Positions 24,245-32,254 of a stretch of 64,000 bases of DNA are shown piece after piece. Source of the DNA: Streptomyces griseocarneus (lineage in GTDB: Bacteria > Actinomycetota > Actinomycetes > Streptomycetales > Streptomycetaceae); contig NZ_BNBL01000007.1 in assembly GCF_014655595.1 (NCBI RefSeq), forward strand, positions 77,909-141,908. Reading direction: 5' to 3'. A program made the translations under genes and the position numbers. The notes below the pieces were generated by a model. The model saw nothing but the letters and a program-made list of their open reading frames with translations, ran no database searches and was not told the origin of the DNA. Every line of letters starts with the position of its first letter. Positions within the stretch are counted from its first letter, which is position 1.

Positions 24245-25048
24245 ATGAAACTGTCCCGGGTCGCGGGTGCCGCATCCGCGCTGTCCCTCACCGCCGCCCT
24301 CGCCCTCGGCGGGGCCGGCGTCGCGCACTCTGCCGAGCGAGCGTCAACCCCCGCCTACGTGGCGCTCGGTGACTCCTACTCCTCCGGCGTCGGCGCCGGC
24401 GGCTACGACTCCGCGAGCGGCTCCTGCAAGCGCAGCACGAGGTCGTACCCCGCCCTGTGGGCGGCGCGGAACGCCCCCTCCTCCTTCGCCTTCACGGCGT
24501 GTTCCGGCGCCCGAACGGGTGATGTTCTCGCCGGTCAGCTCGGCCCGCTCAACTCCTCCACCGGACTGGTGAGCATCAGCGTCGGCGGCAACGACGCCGG
24601 CTTCGCCGACACGATGACGGCCTGCGTCCTGGGCGGCGACAGCTCCTGCCTGAACCGCATCGCCACGGCCCGCGCGTTCATCCAGAACGAACTGCCCGCC
24701 AAGCTGGACGGCGTCTACTCGGCCATCAGATCCAGAGCCCCACGGGCCCAGGTCGTCGTCCTGGGCTATCCCCGCTTCTACCGGACGGGCGGCGTGTGCG
24801 CCGGCCTGAGCGACACCAAGCGCAAGGCCATCAACGCGGCCGCCGACCACCTCGACACGGTCATCGCCAAGCGGGCCGCCGACCACGGCTTCGCCTACGG
24901 GGACGTCAACACGACGTTCGCCGGGCACGAGCTGTGCTCGGGCAGCGCGTGGCTCAACAGCGTCTCCCTGCCGGTGGACGAGTCGTACCACCCGAACGCC
25001 ACCGGTCAGGCGAGCGGGTATCTGCCGGTGTTCGCGAAGGCGGCCTAG
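24245..25048 (+). CDS. Secreted SGNH/GDSL lipase-esterase
   Basis: 267 residues, exported by a Sec-type signal peptide (Lys/Arg start, hydrophobic core, AHSA cleavage near residue 30). SGNH blocks are all present: GDSYSSG (nucleophile Ser44), the Gly oxyanion block around TGDV, VGGNDAGF (Asn) and DESYHPNATGQ (Asp and His of the triad). Six cysteines match the three-disulfide pattern of Streptomyces extracellular lipases. ATG 24245 follows AAGGGAGA. It hydrolyses fatty-acid or acyl-sugar esters outside the cell. Its TAG stop shares bases with the convergent kinase stop (CTAG). Confidence 0.93.
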   Translation: MKLSRVAGAASALSLTAALALGGAGVAHSAERASTPAYVALGDSYSSGVGAGGYDSASGSCKRSTRSYPALWAARNAPSSFAFTACSGARTGDVLAGQLGPLNSSTGLVSISVGGNDAGFADTMTACVLGGDSSCLNRIATARAFIQNELPAKLDGVYSAIRSRAPRAQVVVLGYPRFYRTGGVCAGLSDTKRKAINAAADHLDTVIAKRAADHGFAYGDVNTTFAGHELCSGSAWLNSVSLPVDESYHPNATGQASGYLPVFAKAA

Positions 25049-26670
25049 CCTCCGGTTCCTCCGTACAGGCCCGACCCCGCCGACCCCGCCGACTCCGACG
25101 GCCCCGGCCCGGACGGGCTCGGCGGGCTCGGCGGGGTCGCCGAGGACGACGCACCGCCCGTCGGAGCCGGGGCGCAGCTCACCGTGAACGGCACCCGCTC
25201 CGAGGTCGCCTTGCGGGGGCTCCTGACCTCCACCGCGATCCAGTCCTTGGCCGGATCCCCGGTGCGGTGGCCGGTCTCCACGTGCTCCACGAGCTGCGTC
25301 AGCCCCGCCCCCGCGCCGAAGCGCAGGGTCTTCCACCCGCCGTCGCTCACCCGGCCGCTGCCCGTCACCCACCGGTAGACCACGTCCACCGGAACCCGGT
25401 CCACGGCGATGCCCGCCTGGAAGGAGGGAGCCGAGGAGCGCGGCGGCGGGCAGGAGCCGGAGTAGCTGTCGCGCAGCGCGGTCACGACGGCGTTCACCGC
25501 GGACGTGCCCGCGCCGGCGCCCGGCCCGGAGGCAGGCCCGGAGGCGGCGGCGGACGCCCCGGCCTTCCCGCCGCCGGCCGAGGACCGGCCCGCGTCCGGA
25601 CCGCCGTCGCCGCCGCCGCGGGTCAGCCCCCACACCAGACCGGCCGCCGCCAGCGCCGCGACCAGCACGCCGGCCACCACCGCCGTCGTCCGCCCGCGCC
25701 GCCCCCGGGGCGCGGGAGCGTCTCCCGGTTCTCCCGGTGCGGGCGGCCCCGTTCCCCGCGCGGGCGGGGCCGGCTCGGCCGGCGCGCCGGCGACCGTCGG
25801 GGTGTACGCCCCGCCCGCCGCTCCCGGGGCGCTCGGCCCCGGACCGCCCGCGGCCACCGTCCGCAGCATGTTCTCCGCCTCCGCCACGCCCGGCCGTTCG
25901 GCGGGATCCTTCCGCAGCAGCGCCGCCAGGACGGGAGTGAGGGCACCCGCGCGCCGGGGCGGCGGGAGTTCGGTGTCGACCACGGCCCGCAGCGTGCTCA
26001 GCGGGGTGTCCTGGCGGAAGGGGGTGTGTCCCTCTACGGCGGCGTAGAGGGTGACGCCGAGCGACCACAGGTCCGACTCCGGGCCGGGCGGACGCCCCAG
26101 CGCCCGCTCGGGCGCCAGGAACTCCGGCGAGCCCACCAGCTGCCCGGTCGCCGTCAGCGCCGAACTGCCCTCGAGCGTCGCGATGCCGAAGTCGGAGAGC
26201 ACGACACGCCCGTCGTTACCGATGAGCACGTTTCCCGGTTTCACATCGCGGTGGAGTACGCCCACGGCGTGCGCGCCCCGGAGCGCGGCCAGTACCTCCG
26301 CACCGATACGTGCGGCGCGGGCCGGGTCCAGGGGGCCCTCGGCCTCGAGCAGGTCCGCGAGCGACACGCCGCGCACGAGCTCCATGACGATCCACGGGCG
26401 GCCGTCGTCGCCCACCACGTCGTGGACGGTGACGACGTTGCGGTGCGACACGCGGGCCGCGGCCCGCGCCTCCCGCTCCAGCCTGGCGTACAGCCGGCTG
26501 ACCTCGGGGCCGGGCATCCCGGCGGGCGCCAGGACCTCCTTGACCGCGACCTCCCTGCCCAGCACCTCGTCCCGGGCCTGCCACACCACGCCCATGCCGC
26601 CGTGCCCCAGCCGTCGCTGGAGCCGGTACCGGCCCGCCAGCAGTCGTCCCGTGCCGGAACTCCCGTCCAT
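25045..26670 (-). CDS. Receptor-type Ser/Thr protein kinase (PknB-like)
   Basis: 541 residues. The kinase domain covers 14–270: GHGGMGVVW glycine loop, catalytic VAVK Lys44, HRDVKPGN (Asp142), DFGIA (Asp160), SPEFLAPE activation-segment end and SDLWSLGVTLY. A Pro/Ala-rich juxtamembrane region follows, then one helix (TTAVVAGVLVAALAAAGLVWGL, ~328–349) and an extracellular domain of about 190 residues. That domain has two cysteines and a Thr/Ser/Pro tail, but no PASTA repeats. So an unknown external ligand controls cytoplasmic phosphorylation. ATG 26670 is the first in-frame ATG before the kinase fold. It is convergent with the lipase gene, overlapping by 4 bp. Confidence 0.92.
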   Translation of the reverse strand: MDGSSGTGRLLAGRYRLQRRLGHGGMGVVWQARDEVLGREVAVKEVLAPAGMPGPEVSRLYARLEREARAAARVSHRNVVTVHDVVGDDGRPWIVMELVRGVSLADLLEAEGPLDPARAARIGAEVLAALRGAHAVGVLHRDVKPGNVLIGNDGRVVLSDFGIATLEGSSALTATGQLVGSPEFLAPERALGRPPGPESDLWSLGVTLYAAVEGHTPFRQDTPLSTLRAVVDTELPPPRRAGALTPVLAALLRKDPAERPGVAEAENMLRTVAAGGPGPSAPGAAGGAYTPTVAGAPAEPAPPARGTGPPAPGEPGDAPAPRGRRGRTTAVVAGVLVAALAAAGLVWGLTRGGGDGGPDAGRSSAGGGKAGASAAASGPASGPGAGAGTSAVNAVVTALRDSYSGSCPPPRSSAPSFQAGIAVDRVPVDVVYRWVTGSGRVSDGGWKTLRFGAGAGLTQLVEHVETGHRTGDPAKDWIAVEVRSPRKATSERVPFTVSCAPAPTGGASSSATPPSPPSPSGPGPSESAGSAGSGLYGGTGG

Positions 26671-26908
26671 GACGTCCGTCCCTCCCCCGAGAGCGATTCG
26701 GGGTGAATGTACCGCAACGGAGCGTGATTGCCCCCTGTGCGGTACCGGAACGTCCCGGCCAACTCGCGCTGGGTGACGGCAGGTTCACGCCAGGCTCGTC
26801 AACGCCCTTGACGGGGTGGTGAATCCGACCCGCGGATGCGCGGGTGACGCGATGGGGCGATAGGGTTACTCTGCCTGGGCCGGGTGCCTCGTACGGGTGG
26901 GGAGTCTC

Positions 26909-27205
26909 ATGGATCAGATAGCAATGCGCAGCAGGGCGCGTGTACCTGCCGTCAGCTACGGAAACGGCGCGTCCAGCGCGCGCCTCGACCGTCACCTCGC
27001 GGTGCTCGGCGGTCCCGCCGTGCCGCAGCGCGAGGCCGAGGGCGCGACCGTGCTGATGCGCGAGCTCACCGCGCGTGATCACACCCGTGCCGGGCAGAGC
27101 CGGACCGCCCGGGTCTCTCTGCTCGCCCCGCTGAAGCGGCTGCGCCGTTCGCTCTTCGGCAGTCACAGCGGCCCCGCCACCAGCACCGGCAGCAGCCCCG
27201 CCTGA
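26909..27205 (+). CDS. Small conserved Streptomyces-type protein, unknown function
   Basis: 98 residues, basic, no signal peptide or membrane segment. The central RLDRHLAVLGGPAVPQREAEGATVLMRELTARD and the basic end LLAPLKRLRRSLFG look like a short soluble protein I associate with streptomycetes, but no function is known to me. ATG 26909 is preceded by GGTGGGGAG at ideal distance; an in-frame GTG at 26897 is an alternative. The 238-bp gap to the divergent kinase contains TTACTCT-like −10 sequences for this gene. Confidence 0.75.
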   Translation: MDQIAMRSRARVPAVSYGNGASSARLDRHLAVLGGPAVPQREAEGATVLMRELTARDHTRAGQSRTARVSLLAPLKRLRRSLFGSHSGPATSTGSSPA

Positions 27206-27224
27206 CGGTCCCCCCGGCCCGTAC

Positions 27225-27323
27225 TCCTCAGCGGCCCGCCCTCATCCCCAGGGGCGGCCGACTCCACCGGCACTCCGCCGTCCCCTTCCTCCGGCGGCCC
27301 GCCCGTATCCTCCGACGGCCCGC
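27225..27323. repeat. Three imperfect copies of TCCTCnGnCGGCCCGC between convergent genes
   Basis: Copies at 27225–27240 (TCCTCAGCGGCCCGCC), 27287–27302 (TCCTCCGGCGGCCCGC) and 27308–27323 (TCCTCCGACGGCCCGC). The last two are a 21-bp-period direct repeat. They fill the 145-bp gap downstream of both neighbouring genes. No hairpin terminator was obvious. Function unknown; they may be simple duplication. Confidence 0.5.
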
Positions 27324-27350
27324 GTCACCACGCCCGGGCCCGGCGCGGCG

Positions 27351-28100
27351 TCAGTGCGCGTCGAGCGTGACCGTGAACGAGAACCGGTCGCCGCGGTAGC
27401 GGATGCGGGCCACGTCGACGGGGCGGCCGGAGTCGTCGTAGGTGACGCCCGTGTAGTGCAGGATCGGGCTGAGCAGCGGCACCTGCAGCAGGCGGGCCGT
27501 CTCCGGGTCCGCCAGGCGGGCCTCCACGGTGTCCGTGATCCGGCTGATGCGCACCCCGACCGCGTCGCGCAGCACCTTCGTCATCGGCCAGCGGGCCAGG
27601 TCCGCGAGGTCGATGCGCTCGGCCACCTCGGGGCGGACGAAGTTCTCCGCCCAGTTCGTCGGCTCGCCCGACGTCTCCTCGGACCGCAGCCGCCGGTAGG
27701 CCATCGCCTCGTCCAGGCCGGGGAAGTGCTCGGCCAGGTCGGCCGGCACCGCCACGAGGCCGTGCTCCAGGACGGCCGTGCGCTCGCCGGACTGCTGGGC
27801 GACGATCGTGTCGACCGAGCCCAGCAGCCGTACGGGCGAGCCGCGCCGGGCGCTCGGCTCGATGAAGGTCCCGCGCCGGCGGTGCCGGCTGATGAGCCCC
27901 TCCGCCTCCAGCTCCTTCAGTGCCTGCCGCATGGTCAGCACGCTCACGCCGTAGTGGGTGGCGAGGGCGTCCTCGGTGGGCAGGCGCAGCGGGTCGTCCG
28001 GGCGCCGCCCGAGTATCGAGGCGCGCAGCGACTGTGTGACCTGGTACCACAGCGGGAGCTTGCGGTTGAGTGCGAGGGAGTCGGGGGCGAAGGTCGTCAC
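27351..28100 (-). CDS. GntR-family regulator with UTRA ligand domain
   Basis: 249 residues. The N-terminal GntR winged helix is clear: LWYQVTQSLRASI…LPTEDALATHYGVSVLTMRQALKELEAEGLISRHRRRGTFI. A UTRA sensor domain follows (MAYRRLRSEETSGEPTNWAENFVRPEVAERI, ILHYTGVTYDDSGRPVDVARIRYRGDRFSFTV), as in HutC/FarR regulators that bind small acids or sugars. GTG 28100 has GGAG upstream. It is 55 bp downstream of hmgA on the same strand, so it could autoregulate an aromatic-acid unit and bind the dyad at the hmgA promoter. The effector is unknown. Confidence 0.9.
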   Translation of the reverse strand: MTTFAPDSLALNRKLPLWYQVTQSLRASILGRRPDDPLRLPTEDALATHYGVSVLTMRQALKELEAEGLISRHRRRGTFIEPSARRGSPVRLLGSVDTIVAQQSGERTAVLEHGLVAVPADLAEHFPGLDEAMAYRRLRSEETSGEPTNWAENFVRPEVAERIDLADLARWPMTKVLRDAVGVRISRITDTVEARLADPETARLLQVPLLSPILHYTGVTYDDSGRPVDVARIRYRGDRFSFTVTLDAH

Positions 28101-28155
28101 GGGGAACTCCGGGATGGGGTACCACCCATGCCGTTCGGGCCATGGGGGAGGGACG

Positions 28156-29487
28156 TCAGCGGCTGAAGTGGCGCTCCAGACCCTGCCATACCCCGTCGTA
28201 GCCGCTTTGAAGGTGGTCGGCCTCCGCCGCCTGCCGCGTCAGCGTCACCGGCCAGCGGGTCTCGAACATGAAGGCGAGGCCGTCGTCCACCTTGTGCGGC
28301 TTCAGCTCGGCCGCGCTCGCCCGGTCGAAGGTCTCCCGGTCCGGGCCGTGCGCCGACATCATGTTGTGCAGCGATCCGCCGCCCGGGACGAATCCCCCCT
28401 CGCCGGCGGTCTTGGCGTCGTAGGCGCCCTCGATCAGGCCCATGTACTCGCTCATCACGTTGCGGTGGAAGTACGGCGGCCGGAAGGTGTCCTCGCCGAC
28501 GAGCCAGCGCGGCGCGAAGACCACGAAGTCCACGCCGGCCAGGCCCGGGGTGTCCGACGGCGAGGTGAGCACCGTGAAGATCGACGGGTCCGGGTGGTCG
28601 TAGCTGACCGAGCCGATGACGTTGAAGCGGCGCAGGTCGTAGACGTAGGGGACGTGGTTGCCGTGCCAGGCGACGACGTCCAGCGGGGAGTGGTCGTAGG
28701 TCGCCGACCAGAGGTTGCCGCAGAACTTGTTGACCACCTCGACGGGGCCTTCGACGTCCTCGTAGGCCGCGACCGGGGCAAGGAAGTCCCGGGCGTTGGC
28801 CAGTCCGTTGGCGCCGATGGGGCCGAGGTCGGGCAGGACGAAGGGCTGCCCGTAGTTCTCGCAGACGTAGCCGCGGGCGGTCGCGTCCAGCAGCTCGACG
28901 CGGAAGCGGACCCCGCGCGGGATCAGCGCCACATGGCCGGGCTCGGCGCGCAGCAGCCCGAACTCCGTACGCAGCAGCAGCCCGCCGCGCTCGGGGACGA
29001 TCAGCAGCTCGCCGTCGGAGTCGCTGAACACCCGCTCCATGGAGGCGTTGGCGTGGTAGAGGTGCACGGCCATGCCCGTGCGCTGGGTGGCGTCGCCGTT
29101 GCCGCCCACGGTCCACAGCCCGGCGAGGAAGTCCGTCCCCGCGGCGGGCTCGGGCTGCGGGTTCCAGCGCAGCCGGTTGGGGTCGGGGACGGTCTCGGTG
29201 AAGGGCGCGCCGCGCAGCGCGCCGCCGTCCACCCGGGTGAACGGCGGGTGGGCGGCCGAGGGGCGGATGCGGTACAGCCACGATCTGCGGTTGTGCCGGC
29301 GGGGCTCGGTGAAGGCGGAGCCGCTGAGCTGCTCGGCGTACAGGCCCAGCGGCGCCCGCTGCGGGGAGTTGCGGCCCTGCGGCAGCGCGCCGGGCACGGC
29401 CTCGCTGCTGTGCTCGTTGCCGAACCCGGACGAGTACGCCAGCGCCTCGGCCGTCTTCCGTGCCTGCTCGTTGCCCGTACCGCTCAT
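28156..29487 (-). CDS. hmgA: Homogentisate 1,2-dioxygenase
   Basis: 443 residues, full length. It opens the ring of homogentisate to maleylacetoacetate in tyrosine/phenylalanine breakdown, cytoplasmic. Signature stretches are YSSGFGNEHSSEAVPGALPQGRNSPQ at the N-terminus (split here for clarity as YSSGFGNEHSSE then ALPQGRNSPQ), PPYFHRNVMSEYMGLIEG with iron-ligand residues, and SLHNMMSAHGPD near the C-terminus. Iron-ligand histidines (FHRN, MSAHG) and the glutamate in MSEYMG are present. ATG 29487 is preceded by a strong minus-strand promoter. The maleylacetoacetate isomerase and fumarylacetoacetase genes are not adjacent. Confidence 0.96.
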   Translation of the reverse strand: MSGTGNEQARKTAEALAYSSGFGNEHSSEAVPGALPQGRNSPQRAPLGLYAEQLSGSAFTEPRRHNRRSWLYRIRPSAAHPPFTRVDGGALRGAPFTETVPDPNRLRWNPQPEPAAGTDFLAGLWTVGGNGDATQRTGMAVHLYHANASMERVFSDSDGELLIVPERGGLLLRTEFGLLRAEPGHVALIPRGVRFRVELLDATARGYVCENYGQPFVLPDLGPIGANGLANARDFLAPVAAYEDVEGPVEVVNKFCGNLWSATYDHSPLDVVAWHGNHVPYVYDLRRFNVIGSVSYDHPDPSIFTVLTSPSDTPGLAGVDFVVFAPRWLVGEDTFRPPYFHRNVMSEYMGLIEGAYDAKTAGEGGFVPGGGSLHNMMSAHGPDRETFDRASAAELKPHKVDDGLAFMFETRWPVTLTRQAAEADHLQSGYDGVWQGLERHFSR

Positions 29488-29527
29488 CGCGTGCTCCCGC
29501 TGCCGGTGGATCGCCCAAGGATTCGAT

Positions 29528-29547
29528 TCCTATGGATGACCGTAGGA
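29528..29547. promoter_or_regulatory. Dyad over the hmgA −10 region (candidate operator)
   Basis: TCCTATGG, ATGA spacer, CCGTAGGA: 8-bp arms with one mismatch. The overlap with the −10 box suggests repression. The GntR/UTRA regulator just downstream of hmgA is the nearest candidate binder. Confidence 0.5.
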
Positions 29548-29567
29548 TTCCTGGGCGGGCACGTCAA
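29539..29567 (-). promoter_or_regulatory. hmgA promoter: TTGACG-17-TACGGT
   Basis: On the minus strand TTGACG (29562–29567) and TACGGT (29539–29544) are separated by exactly 17 bp, near the ideal σ70/HrdB pattern, directed at hmgA about 45 bp downstream. The dyad at 29528–29547 covers the −10 and start region. Confidence 0.75.
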
Positions 29568-29643
29568 TGGATCAGCTGCGACAGGAGGGGACGCTGCCCG
29601 GAAACGGTCGTCGCGGCGGCCGGAACCCCCGGCCGGGCACCGC

Positions 29644-30168
29644 TCAGGACCCGGGCCGGCCCCGGTGCCACTGCGGGGACGGCAGATGGATCAGTATGAG
29701 CGCGAATCCGGCGAGGGTGACGTTCCGGACGGCGGCCGTCAGGCCGTTCCACTTGGCCGACTGCCACATCGCGAACCACTCGCCGCCTATGGCCATGAAG
29801 CCCAGCCCGAACAGCAGCAGGAGCATCACCAGCCCCACCGTGGTGGCCCGCCGGGCCCGGTCGAAGCCCCGCCCGCCGGACCCGAGGTCGCGCAGCCACA
29901 GCAGCGTGGCCGCGAGGAGCACCAGCGCGGCCAGCGCCTCCCAGCCGATGATCGCGACGTAGACGGCGTCCTGGACGGTGCGGTCGGTGATCGCCCGCCA
30001 CATCAGGTCCTCGTCCTGGAAGGTGGTGTCCATCGCCAGGACGTGCCGGACGAACTCCTGGTTGGTGCCGAAGTCGGTGATGTTGCCGAAGGCGACGAGC
30101 GTCATCAGGACCGCCGCCGTGGCGGTCAGCGCCGTGGCCGCCGCCGGCAGGGTGCGCTCAGCGGTCAT
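29644..30168 (-). CDS. DUF2165-family small integral membrane protein
   Basis: 174 residues, four predicted helices (ALTATAAVLMTLVAFGNI, AVYVAIIGWEALAALVLLAATLLWL, ATTVGLVMLLLLFGLGFMAIGGEWF, AAVRNVTLAGFALILIHL). The conserved loops FGNITDFGTNQEFVRHVLAMDTTF and GGEWFAMWQS are typical of DUF2165. Function unknown. ATG 30168 is used; another in-frame ATG at 30180 would add four residues, and neither has a clear ribosome-binding site. It is divergent from a TetR gene with an operator-like dyad between them, so TetR control is likely. Confidence 0.8.
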   Translation of the reverse strand: MTAERTLPAAATALTATAAVLMTLVAFGNITDFGTNQEFVRHVLAMDTTFQDEDLMWRAITDRTVQDAVYVAIIGWEALAALVLLAATLLWLRDLGSGGRGFDRARRATTVGLVMLLLLFGLGFMAIGGEWFAMWQSAKWNGLTAAVRNVTLAGFALILIHLPSPQWHRGRPGS

Positions 30169-30207
30169 GGCGGTATGCATGCCCGGGCGGCCGGTCCCGT
30201 ACGCACC

Positions 30208-30225
30208 CCTAAGCGCTTGCTCAGG
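30208..30225. promoter_or_regulatory. TetR-type operator between DUF2165 gene and tetR
   Basis: CCTNAGC (30208–30214), GCTT, GCTNAGG (30219–30225). It sits 40 bp from the DUF2165 start and 73 bp from the tetR start, in the shared promoter region, as expected for an autoregulated divergent pair. Confidence 0.6.
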
Positions 30226-30298
30226 AGGCGGGGTATGGTGTGCGTTCCCTTCCGTCGGCGAACAGGGCCCGCAGCGGGCCCGGAGAGCGGGGCACGCT

Positions 30299-30919
30299 AT
30301 GGGCGCGCAGGCGCAGCGCACCGAGGAGTGGGCCGACGTCACGCCCGACGCCGCCCGGAGGCTGCTCACCGCGGCCGTCGAGGCCTTCGCCGAACGCGGC
30401 TACCACGCCACCACCACGCGGGACATCGCCGGCCGCGCCGGCATGAGCCCCGCCGCACTCTACATTCACTACCGCACCAAGGAAGAGCTGCTCTACCGCA
30501 TCAGCGGCGTCGGCCACCGACTCGCCCTCGGCATCCTGCGCCAGGCCCGCGACGGCGCCGGCACCCCCGCCGAGCGGCTCGCCGACGCCGTGCGCCGCTT
30601 CGTGCGCTGGCACGCCGAACACCACACCACCGCCCGCGTGGTGCAGTACGAGCTCGGGGCGCTCGGCGAGGAGCACTACGCCGAGATCGTCGCGCTGCGC
30701 CGGGACACCGACGGCGCGGTGCGCGACATCATCGAGGACGGCGTCGCGGCGGGCGACTTCGACGTCCCCGACGTGCGCGGCACGACGCTCGCGGTGCTCT
30801 CCCTGTGCATCGACGTCGCCCGCTGGTTCAACGCGGACGGCAAGCGCACCCCCGGAGAGGTCGGCGAGCTCTACGCCTCCCTGGTGCTGCGCATGGTCGG
30901 CTGCGCCGAGGACAGCTGA
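30299..30919 (+). CDS. TetR/AcrR-family regulator
   Basis: 206 residues. The N-terminal HTH is textbook: RRLLTAAVEAFAERGYHATTTRDIAGRAGMSPAALYIHYRTKEELLYRI (about 21–69). The C-terminal helical ligand domain contains HTTARVVQYELGALGEEHYAEIVALRRD, of the kind seen near fatty-acid and acyl-CoA genes. ATG 30299 starts after GAGAGCGGGG. It is divergent from DUF2165 and 15 bp upstream of soxR on the same strand, so it may be cotranscribed with soxR. The ligand is unknown. Confidence 0.9.
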   Translation: MGAQAQRTEEWADVTPDAARRLLTAAVEAFAERGYHATTTRDIAGRAGMSPAALYIHYRTKEELLYRISGVGHRLALGILRQARDGAGTPAERLADAVRRFVRWHAEHHTTARVVQYELGALGEEHYAEIVALRRDTDGAVRDIIEDGVAAGDFDVPDVRGTTLAVLSLCIDVARWFNADGKRTPGEVGELYASLVLRMVGCAEDS

Positions 30920-30934
30920 CGTACAGTCGGATCC

Positions 30935-31384
30935 GTGCCCCAGATTCCACTGAAAGTCCACGAGCTGACGGTCGGGCAGCTCTCCGCCCGTAGCGGCGTC
31001 GCCGTCTCGGCCCTGCACTTCTACGAGGCCAAGGGGCTGATCACCAGCCGCCGCACCAGCGGCAACCAGCGTCGCTACGGCCGTGACGCGCTGCGCCGGG
31101 TCGCCTTCATCCGCGCCTCCCAGCGGGTCGGCATCCCGCTCGCCGCGATCGGGGACGCGCTCGCCAAGCTGCCCGACGGACGCACCCCCAACCGGGCCGA
31201 CTGGGCCCGGCTCTCGGAGGACTGGCGCACGGAACTGGACGAGCGGATAACGCGGCTGATCAACCTGCGCGACCGCCTCGACAGCTGCATCGGCTGCGGC
31301 TGCCTGTCCCTGGACTCGTGCGCGCTGTCCAACCCCGAGGACCGCATAGGCGACCGCGTCAACGGCTCGTTCCTGGGCGGCTGA
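30935..31384 (+). CDS. soxR: Redox-sensing MerR-family regulator SoxR
   Basis: 149 residues. The MerR HTH is VGQLSARSGVAVSALHFYEAKGLI, followed by a coiled dimerisation helix and the SoxR [2Fe-2S] motif CIGCGCLSLDSC (Cys118, 121, 123, 129) with the conserved LSNPEDR tail. In Streptomyces SoxR responds to redox-active small molecules such as actinorhodin-type pigments rather than activating soxS. GTG 30935 is 15 bp after the TetR stop. A terminator hairpin follows at 31415. Target genes are not evident in the immediate neighbourhood. Confidence 0.95.
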   Translation: MPQIPLKVHELTVGQLSARSGVAVSALHFYEAKGLITSRRTSGNQRRYGRDALRRVAFIRASQRVGIPLAAIGDALAKLPDGRTPNRADWARLSEDWRTELDERITRLINLRDRLDSCIGCGCLSLDSCALSNPEDRIGDRVNGSFLGG

Positions 31385-31414
31385 GCCGCGGCGGGGCGGG
31401 ACCGCCGGGGGCCG

Positions 31415-31440
31415 GCGCTCCCCGGTCGCGCGGGGAGCGC
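31415..31440. terminator. Hairpin terminator between convergent soxR and 31445 gene
   Basis: GCGCTCCCCG, 6-nt loop GTCGCG, CGGGGAGCGC: a perfect 10-bp stem located in the 60-bp gap between two converging genes, so it can serve both. No T-run. Confidence 0.65.
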
Positions 31441-31444
31441 GCCC

Positions 31445-32128
31445 TCACACCGTCGCGTACCGTCCCGCGAAGGCGTACCGCCGGGCCGCGAGCAGCGCGG
31501 CGGGGGTGAGCACGGACACCGGGACCACGATGCCGCAGTCGGTGCAGACGGGTCCCTCGAGCGGGTAGCGCTCCAGGTCGGTGCGCCATTCGATGCGCTC
31601 CTGGGCGCACACCGGGCAGGCCTCGCCGGGCGCGGACTCCATCGCCGCCATCACCCGGCGCAGGACGTCGGCGAGCCGGGCGTCCGGCGTCACGTCGGGC
31701 GACGCGCACGGCACGATGTCACAGCCGCCCCAGGTGTTGCGGTGCCAGTCGTCGACGGCGCTGGGCTGGCGGATGCCGTCGTGCTTCTCGCGGCGGCGCC
31801 GGCCCGCGAACCCGGCCTCGTACGCCAGCCAGACCTCGCGCGCCTCCTCCAGCTCGGCCAGCGCGGCGATCAGCAGCGCGGGGTCGGGTGCGCGGTCGTC
31901 GGGGGCGAGGCCGGCGCGGGCGCACAGATGTCGCCAGGTCGCCCGGTGTCCGTAGGGGGCGAAGCGCTCGAGGCATTTGCGCAACGAGGTCCGCCGTAGC
32001 GCGATGGTGTTGCGGGGATTGCGGACCTCTCGGGCCAGTGCTCTGAAACCTGCCACTGCATCCCACCTCCGGCGGCGCGGACTCGGATCGTCATGGAAGG
32101 GACGTATCCCGTCGCCCATCGGATCCAT
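31445..32128 (-). CDS. Hypothetical protein with C-terminal zinc-ribbon-like CxxC pair
   Basis: 227 residues, soluble, not recognised. The N-terminal part is Arg-rich (PSPRRRRWDAVAGFRALAREVRNPRNTIALRR), followed by helical segments. CPVCAQERIEW…GPVCTDCGIVVP gives two CxxC knuckles about 30 residues apart, which look like a zinc ribbon for nucleic-acid or protein binding. ATG 32128 is chosen for its GAAG upstream. GTG 32152 (adding eight residues) and ATG 32119 are possible. It has its own promoter region of about 125 bp shared with nothing else. Confidence 0.65.
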   Translation of the reverse strand: MDPMGDGIRPFHDDPSPRRRRWDAVAGFRALAREVRNPRNTIALRRTSLRKCLERFAPYGHRATWRHLCARAGLAPDDRAPDPALLIAALAELEEAREVWLAYEAGFAGRRRREKHDGIRQPSAVDDWHRNTWGGCDIVPCASPDVTPDARLADVLRRVMAAMESAPGEACPVCAQERIEWRTDLERYPLEGPVCTDCGIVVPVSVLTPAALLAARRYAFAGRYATV

Positions 32129-32254
32129 CCGATCTTCGGATCCTCCGGACACGCGTACGTCCGACTCCGGTCTGCTACCCCCAAAGGGCGCACAGATGTG
32201 AGGGTCCGCGAAGGTGGCGGATGATCGCCCACCGGCCGGACGGCCGCCCGGCGG

